From: an uncultured Nioella sp.
GTDB taxonomy: Bacteria > Pseudomonadota > Alphaproteobacteria > Rhodobacterales > Rhodobacteraceae
Reading direction: 5' to 3'
Length of the DNA stretch: 64,000 nucleotides
Assembly (NCBI GenBank): GCA_947498125.1
Contig: CANMJH010000001.1
Coordinates: forward strand, 1,302,001 to 1,366,000
Position 1 is the first letter of the stretch. Each line of letters begins with the position of its first letter. The notes under the pieces are model-generated. The model saw only the letters and a program-made list of their open reading frames with translations. It was not told the origin of the DNA and made no database searches. Below are positions 53,489 to 61,295 of this stretch, piece by piece. Both the position numbers and the translations under genes were made by a program.

Positions 53489-54004
53489 ATGTTATCACTT
53501 GGTGAAGCTAGAAATCGCGCCTCGGATCATCTTAAGACCATTGGAGATGGGCTCCAGCTTTATCACGATCCTCTTTGTACTGGCAGCTATGGATGGGTCT
53601 TTGGCTATGAGAGCCAAAAATCTCTAGTGACTAAGTGCATCAACGACAGGTTGCTCGGCAATGCACCGATACTAGTCGATAAGCATACTCAAGAAATTCA
53701 TACTCTTGGAACCGCCGAGCCAACAAAGGTTTATGTGAACAACTACGTTCTGTTTGGCGACCCTCATGCCGTCTTGGGAACGCGCGTCGAATTGTTTGGA
53801 TGGCGCAAAGGCGCGCGGAAGATCTCGGCGGCACGCCACATCAAAAGCCGGTCACCCCTTGGTCTTGGGCGCGCAAAAGCGGCAGTCGACGATTGCTTAT
53901 CCAACAAACGCAATATTGTTGAATGCAGCTCAGTCGAAGACGCAGCGCAGTTGGTTGTTGAGCTGGACCACCTTGGGTTTGACGCCCGGCAACTGAGCCA
54001 ATAG
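53489..54004 (+). CDS. YrhB/Imm35-like protein with an L7/L12-like C-terminal segment
   Basis: A 171-residue protein. The N-terminal two thirds resemble the YrhB domain (Imm35 superfamily): EARNRASDHLKTIGDGLQLY, then GWVFGYESQKSL, LLGNAPILVDKHTQEIHTLG and TAEPTKVYVNNY. The C-terminal part (about 105-171), with ARKISAARHIKSRSPLGLG and AKAAVDDCL, follows the K-I-x-x-x-x-x-R...GLGLxEAKxxVD pattern of the ribosomal L7/L12 C-terminal domain. Base composition is visibly less GC-rich than the neighbours, which suggests transfer. No toxin gene is adjacent. The ATG at 53489 is chosen from the domain; a start at 53411 has a better ribosome binding site and remains possible. Confidence 0.7.
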   Translation: MLSLGEARNRASDHLKTIGDGLQLYHDPLCTGSYGWVFGYESQKSLVTKCINDRLLGNAPILVDKHTQEIHTLGTAEPTKVYVNNYVLFGDPHAVLGTRVELFGWRKGARKISAARHIKSRSPLGLGRAKAAVDDCLSNKRNIVECSSVEDAAQLVVELDHLGFDARQLSQ

Positions 54005-54056
54005 CGGTCCCCTGCACAACTCTGGAAACATACGCCAAGAGGCGCTGCTCGCGTAA

Positions 54057-54071
54057 GTAACGGGCCGTTAA
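54057..54071. promoter_or_regulatory. CtrA-like site upstream of dprA
   Basis: GTAA-CGGGCCG-TTAA followed by CC: one mismatch from TTAA-N7-TTAA. The spacer is close to that of the site at 41454 (GGCC in the same place). It lies 24 nt before the dprA start. Competence genes including dprA are reported to be under CtrA control in Rhodobacterales. Confidence 0.5.
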
Positions 54072-54095
54072 CCACTCTTTTCCTAGGCTGAGCCT

Positions 54096-55310
54096 ATGTA
54101 TGTTGAATTCGATTCTGGCTTTTATGAAGCCGCAGCCGCGTATGAACCCGCCCCGCCCTCTGACGGGCAGGAGCGGTTCAATCGCCTGCGCCTGATAAGG
54201 TCGCGCCGCGTTGGCCCGTCGACGTATCGAAGGCTGATGGCAGAACATGGCGACGCCGCGGGGGCCTTGGCCGCCCTTCCCGATGTTGCGCGCGCTGCGG
54301 GCGTCACGAAATATGAGCCTTGCCCCGAGCCCATGATCCGCGCCGAAGTCGCAGCGGCAAAACGCATGGGCGCACGAATGCTGTGTCTTGGCGATCTGGA
54401 TTACCCCGCAGCGCTGATGGATGTTGCTGATGCACCCCCCGTCCTTTGGGCGCTAGGCCGGCAAGAGCTGCTGGGACGCCCCGCCATTGCGATTGTGGGC
54501 ACCCGTAACGCGTCTTCCCTCGGGGCGCGCATGGCCCGCAAGCTGGCGGGTGATCTGTCAGAAGCGGGCTATGTTGTTGTTTCGGGCCTTGCACGCGGCA
54601 TCGACGCGCTGGCTCATGCGGCTGCCCTTGGCGGCGGAACAGTCGGCGTTCAAGCGGGCGGGCTGGATGTGGTGTACCCAGCCGAAAATACTGACCTTTT
54701 CCATGCTCTTGCAAAGGACGGGCTACGCCTGACCGAACAGCCCTTTGGTTTGACACCTCAAGCCCGCCACTTTCCACGCCGTAACCGGATCATCTCTGGC
54801 CTCGCTCAAGCGGTGGTCGTGATTGAAGCTGCGGCAAAATCCGGCTCGATGATCACAGCAAAAAATGCACTCGACCAAGGCCGTGACGTTCTGGCGGTTC
54901 CCGGCCACCCGATGGATGCGCGCGCTTCGGGATGCAATATGCTCCTGCGGGATGGCGCAACCTTGGTTCGAAACGCCGAAGACGTGATCGAAGCGCTCGG
55001 CTCGATTGCCGAGGCTACAGCGGCCCCTGCCCCTTCCAAAGCAGCAGAGCCTCTGGCCATTCCGCGACCTGGCACACCAGAACGCGATTGGCGCGAACGC
55101 GCGGCGCTCAATGCTCAGATCCTCGGGCAGCTGGGCCCAAGCCCCGTTGCCGAGGATCAACTGCTACGAGACATTGGCGCCAGCACCGGCGATGCCGGCG
55201 CAACAATCGCCTCAATGGAACTTTCAGGAGAAATTGAGCGCCTGCCGGGCGGGTTTCTGACACGCGGTGACACAGCTGCGCCCCGAAAAAAGCGGCACCG
55301 TTCGGGCTGA
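54096..55310 (+). CDS. dprA: DNA-processing protein DprA
   Basis: Binds incoming single-stranded DNA and loads RecA during natural transformation; also needed by recipients of gene transfer agents in Rhodobacter. The 404-residue protein has an N-terminal SAM-like part (QERFNRLRLIRSRRVGPSTY), the central Rossmann fold with AIVGTRNASSLGARMARKL, VVSGLARGIDALAHAAAL and PAENTDLFHAL, and FPRRNRIISGLAQAVVVIEA, and a C-terminal winged-helix part. It is followed by topA, the usual order. A CtrA-like box lies upstream. Confidence 0.95.
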   Translation: MYVEFDSGFYEAAAAYEPAPPSDGQERFNRLRLIRSRRVGPSTYRRLMAEHGDAAGALAALPDVARAAGVTKYEPCPEPMIRAEVAAAKRMGARMLCLGDLDYPAALMDVADAPPVLWALGRQELLGRPAIAIVGTRNASSLGARMARKLAGDLSEAGYVVVSGLARGIDALAHAAALGGGTVGVQAGGLDVVYPAENTDLFHALAKDGLRLTEQPFGLTPQARHFPRRNRIISGLAQAVVVIEAAAKSGSMITAKNALDQGRDVLAVPGHPMDARASGCNMLLRDGATLVRNAEDVIEALGSIAEATAAPAPSKAAEPLAIPRPGTPERDWRERAALNAQILGQLGPSPVAEDQLLRDIGASTGDAGATIASMELSGEIERLPGGFLTRGDTAAPRKKRHRSG

Positions 55311-55392
55311 ACTCAGATCAAATTTGCGACATGTTTAAGCACAGTTTTTCTTCCTTGTTCTAAAGAACAAGACAAGAGGGACATATTTACGC

Positions 55393-55404
55393 TGCTCTTT
55401 GACA
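55393..55404 (+). promoter_or_regulatory. boxA-like sequence in the topA leader
   Basis: TGCTCTTTGACA, close to the rRNA antitermination boxA (TGCTCTTTAACA in E. coli). It lies 84 nt upstream of topA, after a small hairpin (CTTGTTC-TAAA-GAACAAG, about 55354-55371). It might allow antitermination, or the TTGACA within it might instead act as a -35 box. Confidence 0.35.
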
Positions 55405-55488
55405 ATTGTGTAAGACGGATTGACAAGCTGCCCCGCCGCACCACATCTAGCGCCGATCATACTATTTGAGTCCAAAGGTTTTCCTCCT

Positions 55489-58089
55489 ATGCCCGTTGTC
55501 GTCGTCGAATCGCCCGCAAAGGCAAAAACCATCAACAAATATCTCGGCAGCGACTACACGGTCTTGGCCTCCTATGGCCACGTTCGTGACCTGCCGCCGA
55601 AAGATGGTTCGGTCGACACCGATAACGGTTTCGAAATGAAATGGGAGATCGGGACCGACAGCCGCAAACATGTCAAAGCCATCGCCGATGCGCTGAAAGA
55701 TGACGACACACTGATCCTAGCAACTGACCCTGATCGCGAAGGCGAGGCGATCAGCTGGCACTTGCAAGAGGCGCTGACCAAGCGGCGTGCCATCAAGAAA
55801 TCTACTGCGGTGTCACGCGTCGTTTTCAACGCAATCACCAAAGCGGCCGTGACAGAAGCGATGAAAAACCCGCGCGATGTCGATGCGCCGCTGGTCGAAG
55901 CCTACTTGGCACGTCGCGCGCTAGACTACCTTGTGGGCTTTAACCTTTCACCGGTTTTGTGGCGCAAATTGCCCGGTGCGCGATCTGCAGGGCGGGTTCA
56001 GTCGGTTTGCCTGCGGGTTATCGTCGAACGCGAGATGGAGATCGAGGCCTTCAACCCGCGCGAATACTGGTCGGTCAAAGCCATGCTGGAAACCCCGCGC
56101 GGGCAACAGTTTGAAGCCCGCCTGACAACGCTGGCAGGTGATAAGCTGGACCGGTTCGACCTTGAAAGCGAAGCCAAAGCATCTTTGGCGGTACACGCTG
56201 TCAGCTCACGCGCGCTGAGCGTGAGGTCGGTCGAAGCCAAACCCGGCAGCCGCAACCCCTCTGCCCCGTTCATGACCTCAACCCTGCAACAAGAGGCCAG
56301 CCGCAAATTTGGTTTTGGCGCGCGTCAGACTATGTCGACAGCGCAGCGCCTTTATGAGGCCGGTCACATTACCTATATGCGAACAGATGGCATCGACATG
56401 GCCCCTGAGGCCGTCACTGCCACCCGTGACGTCATCAAAGACCGCTACGGCGCCGAATACCTGCCCAGCAGCCCGCGTATCTACAAAAACAAAGCAAAGA
56501 ACGCACAGGAAGCCCACGAATGTATCCGCCCCACGGATATGTCCAAGGATCCGGCCAGCCTGAAGGTCAGCGAAGACGATCAACGCAAGCTGTACGAGCT
56601 GATCTGGAAGCGGACGATTTCCAGCCAGATGGAAGCCGCGCGTCTGGAGCGCACAACCGTAGATATCGCTTCGGATGACGATCAAGTCGTCCTGCGCGCC
56701 ACCGGGCAGGTCATGCTCTTTGACGGGTTCATGCGCGTCTATGAAGAAGGCCGCGATGATGATGCGGGCGGCGACGATGACAAACGCCTGCCTCAGATCA
56801 GCCAAGGTGAGCCGATGGCCAAAGTCTCGGCGGGCCTGGCAAAAGATCACGCCGGATTGAAAGAGGATGCCAAGGGCCTGCTGTCGGATGATGGCGCGGT
56901 TTTGGGCTTGCAGCACCACACGCAGCCACCGCCCCGCTATACCGAGGCGACGCTGGTCAAACGTATGGAAGAGCTGGGCATTGGTCGGCCCTCGACCTAT
57001 GCGTCGATCGTGACGACAATTCAGGATCGCGAATATGTCCGCAAAGAGAAAAACCGTTTATTTCCAGAGGATAAAGGCCGGATCGTTACGATCTTTTTGC
57101 TAAACTTCTTCCGCAAATATGTCGGCTATGAATTTACGGCAAACCTTGAGGAAGAGCTGGATCACGTCTCGGCTGGGGACGCGAATTACAAAGAAGTTCT
57201 GGCACAGTTCTGGCGAGATTTTTCGGCGGCAATTTCGGAAACATCCGAATTGCGGATTACCGAGGTTCTGGACAAGCTGGACGCCGCATTGGCCCCGCAG
57301 CTGTATCCGCCCAAGGAAGACGGAAGCGACCCTCGGGTGTGCCCGCAATGCGGCGAAGGAAATCTGCACCTAAAAACCTCACGCACAGGCGGATTTGTCG
57401 GGTGCTCGCGCTACCCTGAATGCCGCTACACGCGGCCCATTGGCGGCGATCCTGAGATGCAGGTCGGCGATAAGGTTCTGGGCCATGACGAAGGCGAAGC
57501 AATCTTGCTGCGCACCGGGCGGTTTGGCCCCTATGTGCAGCGCGGCGAAGCCAGCGAAGAGGTTCCTAAGCCGCCTCGCGCCAGCTTGCCCAAGGGCTGG
57601 GTTGCAGATGAGTTGGATCTGGAAAAGGCACTGGTGCTTTTGTCTTTGCCGCGTGAAATCGGGGCGCATCCCGAAGATGGCAATATGATCAGTTCGAATT
57701 TTGGACGCTTTGGCCCTTATGTGATGCACAAAGCCGAAGGCGCCGCCAAACCGACCTATGCAAACCTCAAAGACCCGAACGATGTTTTTGAGATCGGAAT
57801 GAACCGCGCCGTCGAAATGCTCGCCGAAAAGCGCAGCAAAACTGGCGGGCGCGGGGCGGCTGCCAAACCTTTGAAAGAGCTTGGCGAATACCCGGAACGC
57901 GGCGGCCCGGTAAATGTCATGGAAGGCCGTTATGGGCCTTACGTGAAGTGGGAAAAAATCAACGCCACCATTCCCAAAGGCACCGAGCCTGATGCTGTGA
58001 CGATGGAGATGGCCATTGAGCTGATCGTTGAGCGCGAAGCCAAGGGCGGGAAGAAAAAGACGACCCGCAAGAAGGCCGCGAAGAAATAA
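55489..58089 (+). CDS. topA: DNA topoisomerase I
   Basis: Relaxes negative supercoils through a Tyr-DNA intermediate. The 866-residue protein has the N-terminal TOPRIM domain (VVVVESPAKAKTINKYLG, ATDPDREGEAISWHL), the active-site Y296 in ITYMRTDGIDM, and one zinc ribbon (VCPQCGEGNLHL...GGFVGCSRYPEC). Three C-terminal FGxFGPYV-type repeats follow (GRFGPYVQRGE, GRFGPYVMHKAE, GRYGPYVKWEK). The tail is Lys-rich. The start at 55489 gives the conserved N-terminus; an extension to 55420 is rejected. A GC-rich terminator region follows. Confidence 0.97.
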   Translation: MPVVVVESPAKAKTINKYLGSDYTVLASYGHVRDLPPKDGSVDTDNGFEMKWEIGTDSRKHVKAIADALKDDDTLILATDPDREGEAISWHLQEALTKRRAIKKSTAVSRVVFNAITKAAVTEAMKNPRDVDAPLVEAYLARRALDYLVGFNLSPVLWRKLPGARSAGRVQSVCLRVIVEREMEIEAFNPREYWSVKAMLETPRGQQFEARLTTLAGDKLDRFDLESEAKASLAVHAVSSRALSVRSVEAKPGSRNPSAPFMTSTLQQEASRKFGFGARQTMSTAQRLYEAGHITYMRTDGIDMAPEAVTATRDVIKDRYGAEYLPSSPRIYKNKAKNAQEAHECIRPTDMSKDPASLKVSEDDQRKLYELIWKRTISSQMEAARLERTTVDIASDDDQVVLRATGQVMLFDGFMRVYEEGRDDDAGGDDDKRLPQISQGEPMAKVSAGLAKDHAGLKEDAKGLLSDDGAVLGLQHHTQPPPRYTEATLVKRMEELGIGRPSTYASIVTTIQDREYVRKEKNRLFPEDKGRIVTIFLLNFFRKYVGYEFTANLEEELDHVSAGDANYKEVLAQFWRDFSAAISETSELRITEVLDKLDAALAPQLYPPKEDGSDPRVCPQCGEGNLHLKTSRTGGFVGCSRYPECRYTRPIGGDPEMQVGDKVLGHDEGEAILLRTGRFGPYVQRGEASEEVPKPPRASLPKGWVADELDLEKALVLLSLPREIGAHPEDGNMISSNFGRFGPYVMHKAEGAAKPTYANLKDPNDVFEIGMNRAVEMLAEKRSKTGGRGAAAKPLKELGEYPERGGPVNVMEGRYGPYVKWEKINATIPKGTEPDAVTMEMAIELIVEREAKGGKKKTTRKKAAKK

Positions 58090-58101
58090 CCCAAAGCCGG
58101 T

Positions 58102-58184
58102 GTCGTATGGCCTTTGGCCATCCGACCGGGCGGGGGGCTGCCGCCCCCCGCACCCCCCGCTTTTTTGTGGGGAAGATCCCCCAC
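58102..58184 (+). terminator. GC-rich hairpin cluster ending topA, with a T6 tract
   Basis: Three inverted repeats lie in a row: GTCGTATGGCC-TTT-GGCCATCCGAC (58102-58126, one mismatch), CGGGGGGC-TGCC-GCCCCCCG (58131-58150) and GTGGGG/CCCCAC (58167-58184). In addition GCGGGGGG (58130-58137) can pair with CCCCCCGC (58153-58160), directly followed by TTTTTT (58161-58166), which is a good terminator. GC-rich elements of this kind recur between genes of roseobacters. Confidence 0.65.
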
Positions 58185-58297
58185 ACCCCCACCGCCGAAG
58201 ATAGTACACAGTGAAATGAGAGATCTGGATGAAGTGGGTTGAATTACCTGCCCGGATTTCCGACATGAGGTCAAAGTAGGAACCGGGGACACATGAC

Positions 58298-58891
58298 ATG
58301 ACGACTATCCCACCGCTCACACCGCGCCCCGATGTGCTGGATTTTCTTTTAACGCGCCGCTCCCGTCCGTCAAAAACCTTAAGCTTGCCGGTCCCTGATC
58401 GAACCGCGCTGACGCAGATATTGCAGGCCGCTGCGCGCACCCCGGATCACGGAAAACTAGAGCCATGGCGCTTTGTGGTTTTGGAACACGGCGCCTGCCA
58501 GAGGCTGGCGGAATTAACCGTTGAGCTTGGAATGGCAGTCGGTGTTTCCGCCGAAAAGGTCGAGAAAAATGCGATGAGCTTTCGCAATGCGCATCTGGTT
58601 GTTGCTGTTATTGCCTCGCCTGTTCCCTCAGAAAAAGTGCCCGAGGTTGAACAAATATTGAGCGCCGGGGCCGTGTGCCTTGCGATGGTAAATGCCGCGA
58701 TGGCGGCCGGCTGGGGCGCAAATTGGCTAAGCGGCTGGATGGCCTTCGACCGCGCGTTTCTGACACGAGGGCTTGCCCTAGAGGCACAGGAATTTGTCGC
58801 GGGATTCATCCATTTGGGCAGCGAAACGTCCCCACCGCCAGAACGCCCGCGCCCTGATTTGTCTCGTATCATCACCTGGGTTTCAGAATGA
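58298..58891 (+). CDS. Nitroreductase-family flavoprotein
   Basis: A 197-residue FMN-dependent oxidoreductase of the nitroreductase fold, similar in size to YdjA. It has LLTRRSRPSKTLSLPVPD and AARTPDHGKLEPWRFVVLE (FMN- and substrate-binding) near the N-terminus, and AGAVCLAMVNAAMAAGWGANWL in the middle. The physiological substrate is unknown. It overlaps the next gene by 4 nt (ATGA). Confidence 0.9.
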   Translation: MTTIPPLTPRPDVLDFLLTRRSRPSKTLSLPVPDRTALTQILQAAARTPDHGKLEPWRFVVLEHGACQRLAELTVELGMAVGVSAEKVEKNAMSFRNAHLVVAVIASPVPSEKVPEVEQILSAGAVCLAMVNAAMAAGWGANWLSGWMAFDRAFLTRGLALEAQEFVAGFIHLGSETSPPPERPRPDLSRIITWVSE

Positions 58892-59583
58892 TTTTCAATG
58901 ACTTCGCTAAGGCCGTTCGGCAATTACCGGACCCTAAATTCTTGCAAGTTCTGATCTTGGGTCTTGGCCTGACGATTGCTTTGCTAGTCGGTGTCTATTG
59001 GCTTTTCACCATGACCATAGCTTGGTTCGTGCCTGACACCCTGTCCCTACCGTGGATTGGCGAGATTGGAGGCATTTCAACCGCCCTCAACTGGGCCGCG
59101 ATCCCTTTGATGTTGGTGGCATCTATCTTTTTGATGATCCCCGTTGCCTCTGCCTTTACCGGCATTTTTCTGGATCAGATTGCCGACGCCGTGGAAGAGC
59201 GCCATTACCCGCATTTAGCGCCAGCCGAAGGCGTCGGATTTCTTGAAGGGCTTGGGGACGCTTTCAAATTTCTAGGCGTCATTTTGGGCGTGAACCTACT
59301 AGCGCTTATTGCCTATTTCCTGCTTGCGCCAATTGCCCCGCTGATTTTCTGGACTGTGAACGGCATTCTTCTGGGCCGTGAATACGCGCAGATGGTCGCG
59401 TTGCGGCGCTTGGATGCTCGCGGCGCGAAGGCGTTTCGGCGCAGGCATCGCGGCCAGATCTTTTTTGCAGGAGTTTTGATGGCCGTGCCGCTGACAATTC
59501 CAGTTGTGAACCTTCTTGTCCCGATCCTTGGCGCGGCCACCTTTACGCATTTGTTCCACCGGCTGAGCACCGAAGGGAATTAA
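58888..59583 (+). CDS. EI24/CysZ-like membrane protein
   Basis: A 231-residue protein with about four long membrane segments (near 20-45, 68-95, 127-155 and 193-222). It contains the family-like LMIPVASAFTGIFLDQIADAVEERHYP and a cytoplasmic loop with the RRLDARGAKAFRRRHRGQ pattern. CysZ imports sulfate; EI24 proteins have other roles in eukaryotes. Sulfate transport is possible but not shown by context. Its stop codon overlaps that of the convergent DUF1467 gene. Confidence 0.85.
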   Translation: MIFNDFAKAVRQLPDPKFLQVLILGLGLTIALLVGVYWLFTMTIAWFVPDTLSLPWIGEIGGISTALNWAAIPLMLVASIFLMIPVASAFTGIFLDQIADAVEERHYPHLAPAEGVGFLEGLGDAFKFLGVILGVNLLALIAYFLLAPIAPLIFWTVNGILLGREYAQMVALRRLDARGAKAFRRRHRGQIFFAGVLMAVPLTIPVVNLLVPILGAATFTHLFHRLSTEGN

Positions 59584-59858
59584 TCCAGCTCGCCACCAAA
59601 AAGCGTATAAAGATCAATATCTTCCATCGTAATTACGCCGGAAATAATAATCGCAACGGTGATCACCCAAAGCGTGCCGGAAATGATGCTGGTTAGAATG
59701 AACTTCTTTTTAAGCTGCGGGTTATCAGGCGCTGATCCGTGCGTGCCTTTGACGACCTCGCCCGCCTCGGCTTGGGTGGTCATGCGCAATGGCAGGACGA
59801 TGAACAGCGTCATGAACCAATAAACGGCCAGCAGGACAAGCGCGGAAAACCAATTCAT
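59580..59858 (-). CDS. DUF1467-family membrane protein
   Basis: A 92-residue protein with two membrane helices (about 2-24 and 52-75) and the family-like pattern FIVLPLRMTTQAEAGEVVKGT then PDNPQLKKKFILTSI. DUF1467 is common in alphaproteobacteria and often follows the methylmalonyl-CoA epimerase gene; its function is unknown. Its ATG overlaps the epimerase stop by one base (TGATG). Confidence 0.9.
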   Translation of the reverse strand: MNWFSALVLLAVYWFMTLFIVLPLRMTTQAEAGEVVKGTHGSAPDNPQLKKKFILTSIISGTLWVITVAIIISGVITMEDIDLYTLFGGELD

Positions 59859-60262
59859 CAGATTTGCTCCAGTTCAACCAACGTGCCGGTGAAATCCTTA
59901 GGGTGCAGGAAAAGCACAGGTTTGCCATGCGCGCCGATCTTTGGCTCGCCCGTACCAAGGACGCGTGCGCCAGAGGCCTGCAAGTGATCGCGCGCTGCAA
60001 GAATGTCTTCGACCTCATAACAGATATGGTGGATGCCACCGGACGGATTTTTCTCGAGGAACCCGTTGATCGGGCTGTTTTCGCCAAGAGGATAGAGAAA
60101 TTCAATCTTAGTATTTGGAAGCTCGACAAAGATCACGGTCACACCATGATCGGGCTCGTCTTGCGGAGCGCCCACCTTGGCGCCAAGTGTATTGCGATAC
60201 TGGTCTGCTGCTGCTTCAAGATCTGGCACTGCGATGGCGACATGGTTCAGGCGTCCAATCAT
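59858..60262 (-). CDS. mce: Methylmalonyl-CoA epimerase
   Basis: Interconverts (S)- and (R)-methylmalonyl-CoA in propionyl-CoA breakdown. The 134-residue vicinal-oxygen-chelate protein has the metal ligands in LNHVAIAV (His near residue 6), GIHHICYEVEDI and the C-terminal LVELEQI with its Glu. The start at 60262 has GGAGAG 7 nt upstream; a longer open start (60292) is less likely. It works alongside branched-chain amino acid breakdown, but the propionyl-CoA carboxylase and mutase genes are elsewhere. Confidence 0.92.
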   Translation of the reverse strand: MIGRLNHVAIAVPDLEAAADQYRNTLGAKVGAPQDEPDHGVTVIFVELPNTKIEFLYPLGENSPINGFLEKNPSGGIHHICYEVEDILAARDHLQASGARVLGTGEPKIGAHGKPVLFLHPKDFTGTLVELEQI

Positions 60263-60299
60263 GACATAACTCTCCGGGTCATCAATTCGCATGGCATAT

Positions 60300-60345
60300 G
60301 GGGGCGGCGGTCCCCCTTTGGCAAGCGGCGCGTCGCCGCGCCCCC
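60300..60345. repeat. GC-rich inverted repeat between mce and the response regulator
   Basis: GGGGGCG (60300-60306) can pair with CGCCCCC (60339-60345), and GCGGCG-CGT-CGCCGC (60325-60339) forms an inner stem. Like the elements at 31867-31913, 47677-47693 and 58131-58150, it may belong to the GC-rich intergenic elements of this genome or act as a terminator or spacer. Confidence 0.4.
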
Positions 60346-60419
60346 AACGCTGAATTTACCAACTGTCAACCTTACCGCGTTCTAATCAAATCAAGAATCG
60401 CCTTGGGGGGCTTAATGAT

Positions 60420-61139
60420 ATGAACAAAAATACGCGTCAAAATGAGATGGATACGCCTTTTTTCGTGCCAAAACCCACAGCTGAGCGGCCTTTAGCAGGG
60501 CTGACGATCCTTGCGGTTGAAGATAGCAGATTTGCGTCAGAGGCATTGCGATTGATGTGCCTACGATCCGGTGGCCGGATTCGCCGCGCAGATTGTCTGG
60601 CATCGGCCCATCGACACTTGAACACCTATCGGCCATCTGTGGCGATTGTTGATCTTGGGCTTCCTGATGGGTCGGGCTTAAGCCTGATAGAAGAGATGAG
60701 CCGCGCGCCATCGCGTGTCCCGGTCATTCTGGCAACGTCAGGCGCGGACCGCAAAGATGCCGAGGCCGCCGCGCTGGCCTCTGGGGCGGATGGGTTCTTG
60801 CCGAAACCAGTCGAAAGCCTTGGCCATTTCCAGACCGAAATCTTAAAACATCTTCCTGACATGATGCGGCCGCCCGGCGTAAGGCCGCTTGAACTGACTT
60901 TGATGAAACCCGATGAGCTGGCCCTGCGCGAAGATCTGACCCATGCGCTAAGATTACTTGAACAAGAGGCGACGCCAGTAGGCTATTTGCGGCGTTTTTT
61001 GTTGGGCATTGCGCGGTCAGCGCATGACCCCAGATTACTGGATCGGGTTCGGACGTTGCCAGAGACGCTTGCCGGAAAAGACAGGCGAGAACTGGCTGAT
61101 CTTCTGAAATCGCGTGTTGCTCGGATGGCAGCGGTCTAG
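60420..61139 (+). CDS. Response regulator with C-terminal helical domain
   Basis: A 239-residue protein. The receiver domain (about 27-145) has the acidic pair E34-D35, the phosphoryl acceptor D78 (VAIVDLGLPDGSG), S107 and K129 (GFLPKPVE). The C-terminal 85 residues are helical and not a known DNA-binding or output domain. The histidine kinase is not adjacent. It faces the DUF1800-DUF1501 pair across a hairpin. The output is unknown; it may act through protein interaction. Confidence 0.9.
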   Translation: MNKNTRQNEMDTPFFVPKPTAERPLAGLTILAVEDSRFASEALRLMCLRSGGRIRRADCLASAHRHLNTYRPSVAIVDLGLPDGSGLSLIEEMSRAPSRVPVILATSGADRKDAEAAALASGADGFLPKPVESLGHFQTEILKHLPDMMRPPGVRPLELTLMKPDELALREDLTHALRLLEQEATPVGYLRRFLLGIARSAHDPRLLDRVRTLPETLAGKDRRELADLLKSRVARMAAV

Positions 61140-61258
61140 CAGCAGAGGCTGCCATGAAGTTGCAATCGGATTTTTAGTCATCCGAGGCCCATTGCCCTGC
61201 AAATCTTCCCACCAAGCACCTGCGCCTCCTGGGTCCAAAACCCTAATACATAAATCCG

Positions 61259-61279
61259 AAACGCGCCGATGGCGCGTTT
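61259..61279. terminator. Terminator-like hairpin between convergent genes
   Basis: Perfect 9-bp stem AAACGCGCC (61259-61267) and GGCGCGTTT (61271-61279) with a 3-nt loop, between the stop of the response regulator and that of the DUF1501 gene. The T-runs are short, so the strength is uncertain. Confidence 0.5.
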
Positions 61280-61295
61280 GGCGCGCGCCTCGATG

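Noticed and set aside
53489-54004. Complete toxin-immunity pair
   Set aside because: Only the immunity-like gene is present. Its neighbours are a tldD-linked membrane protein and dprA; no toxin, export or repeat gene lies nearby.
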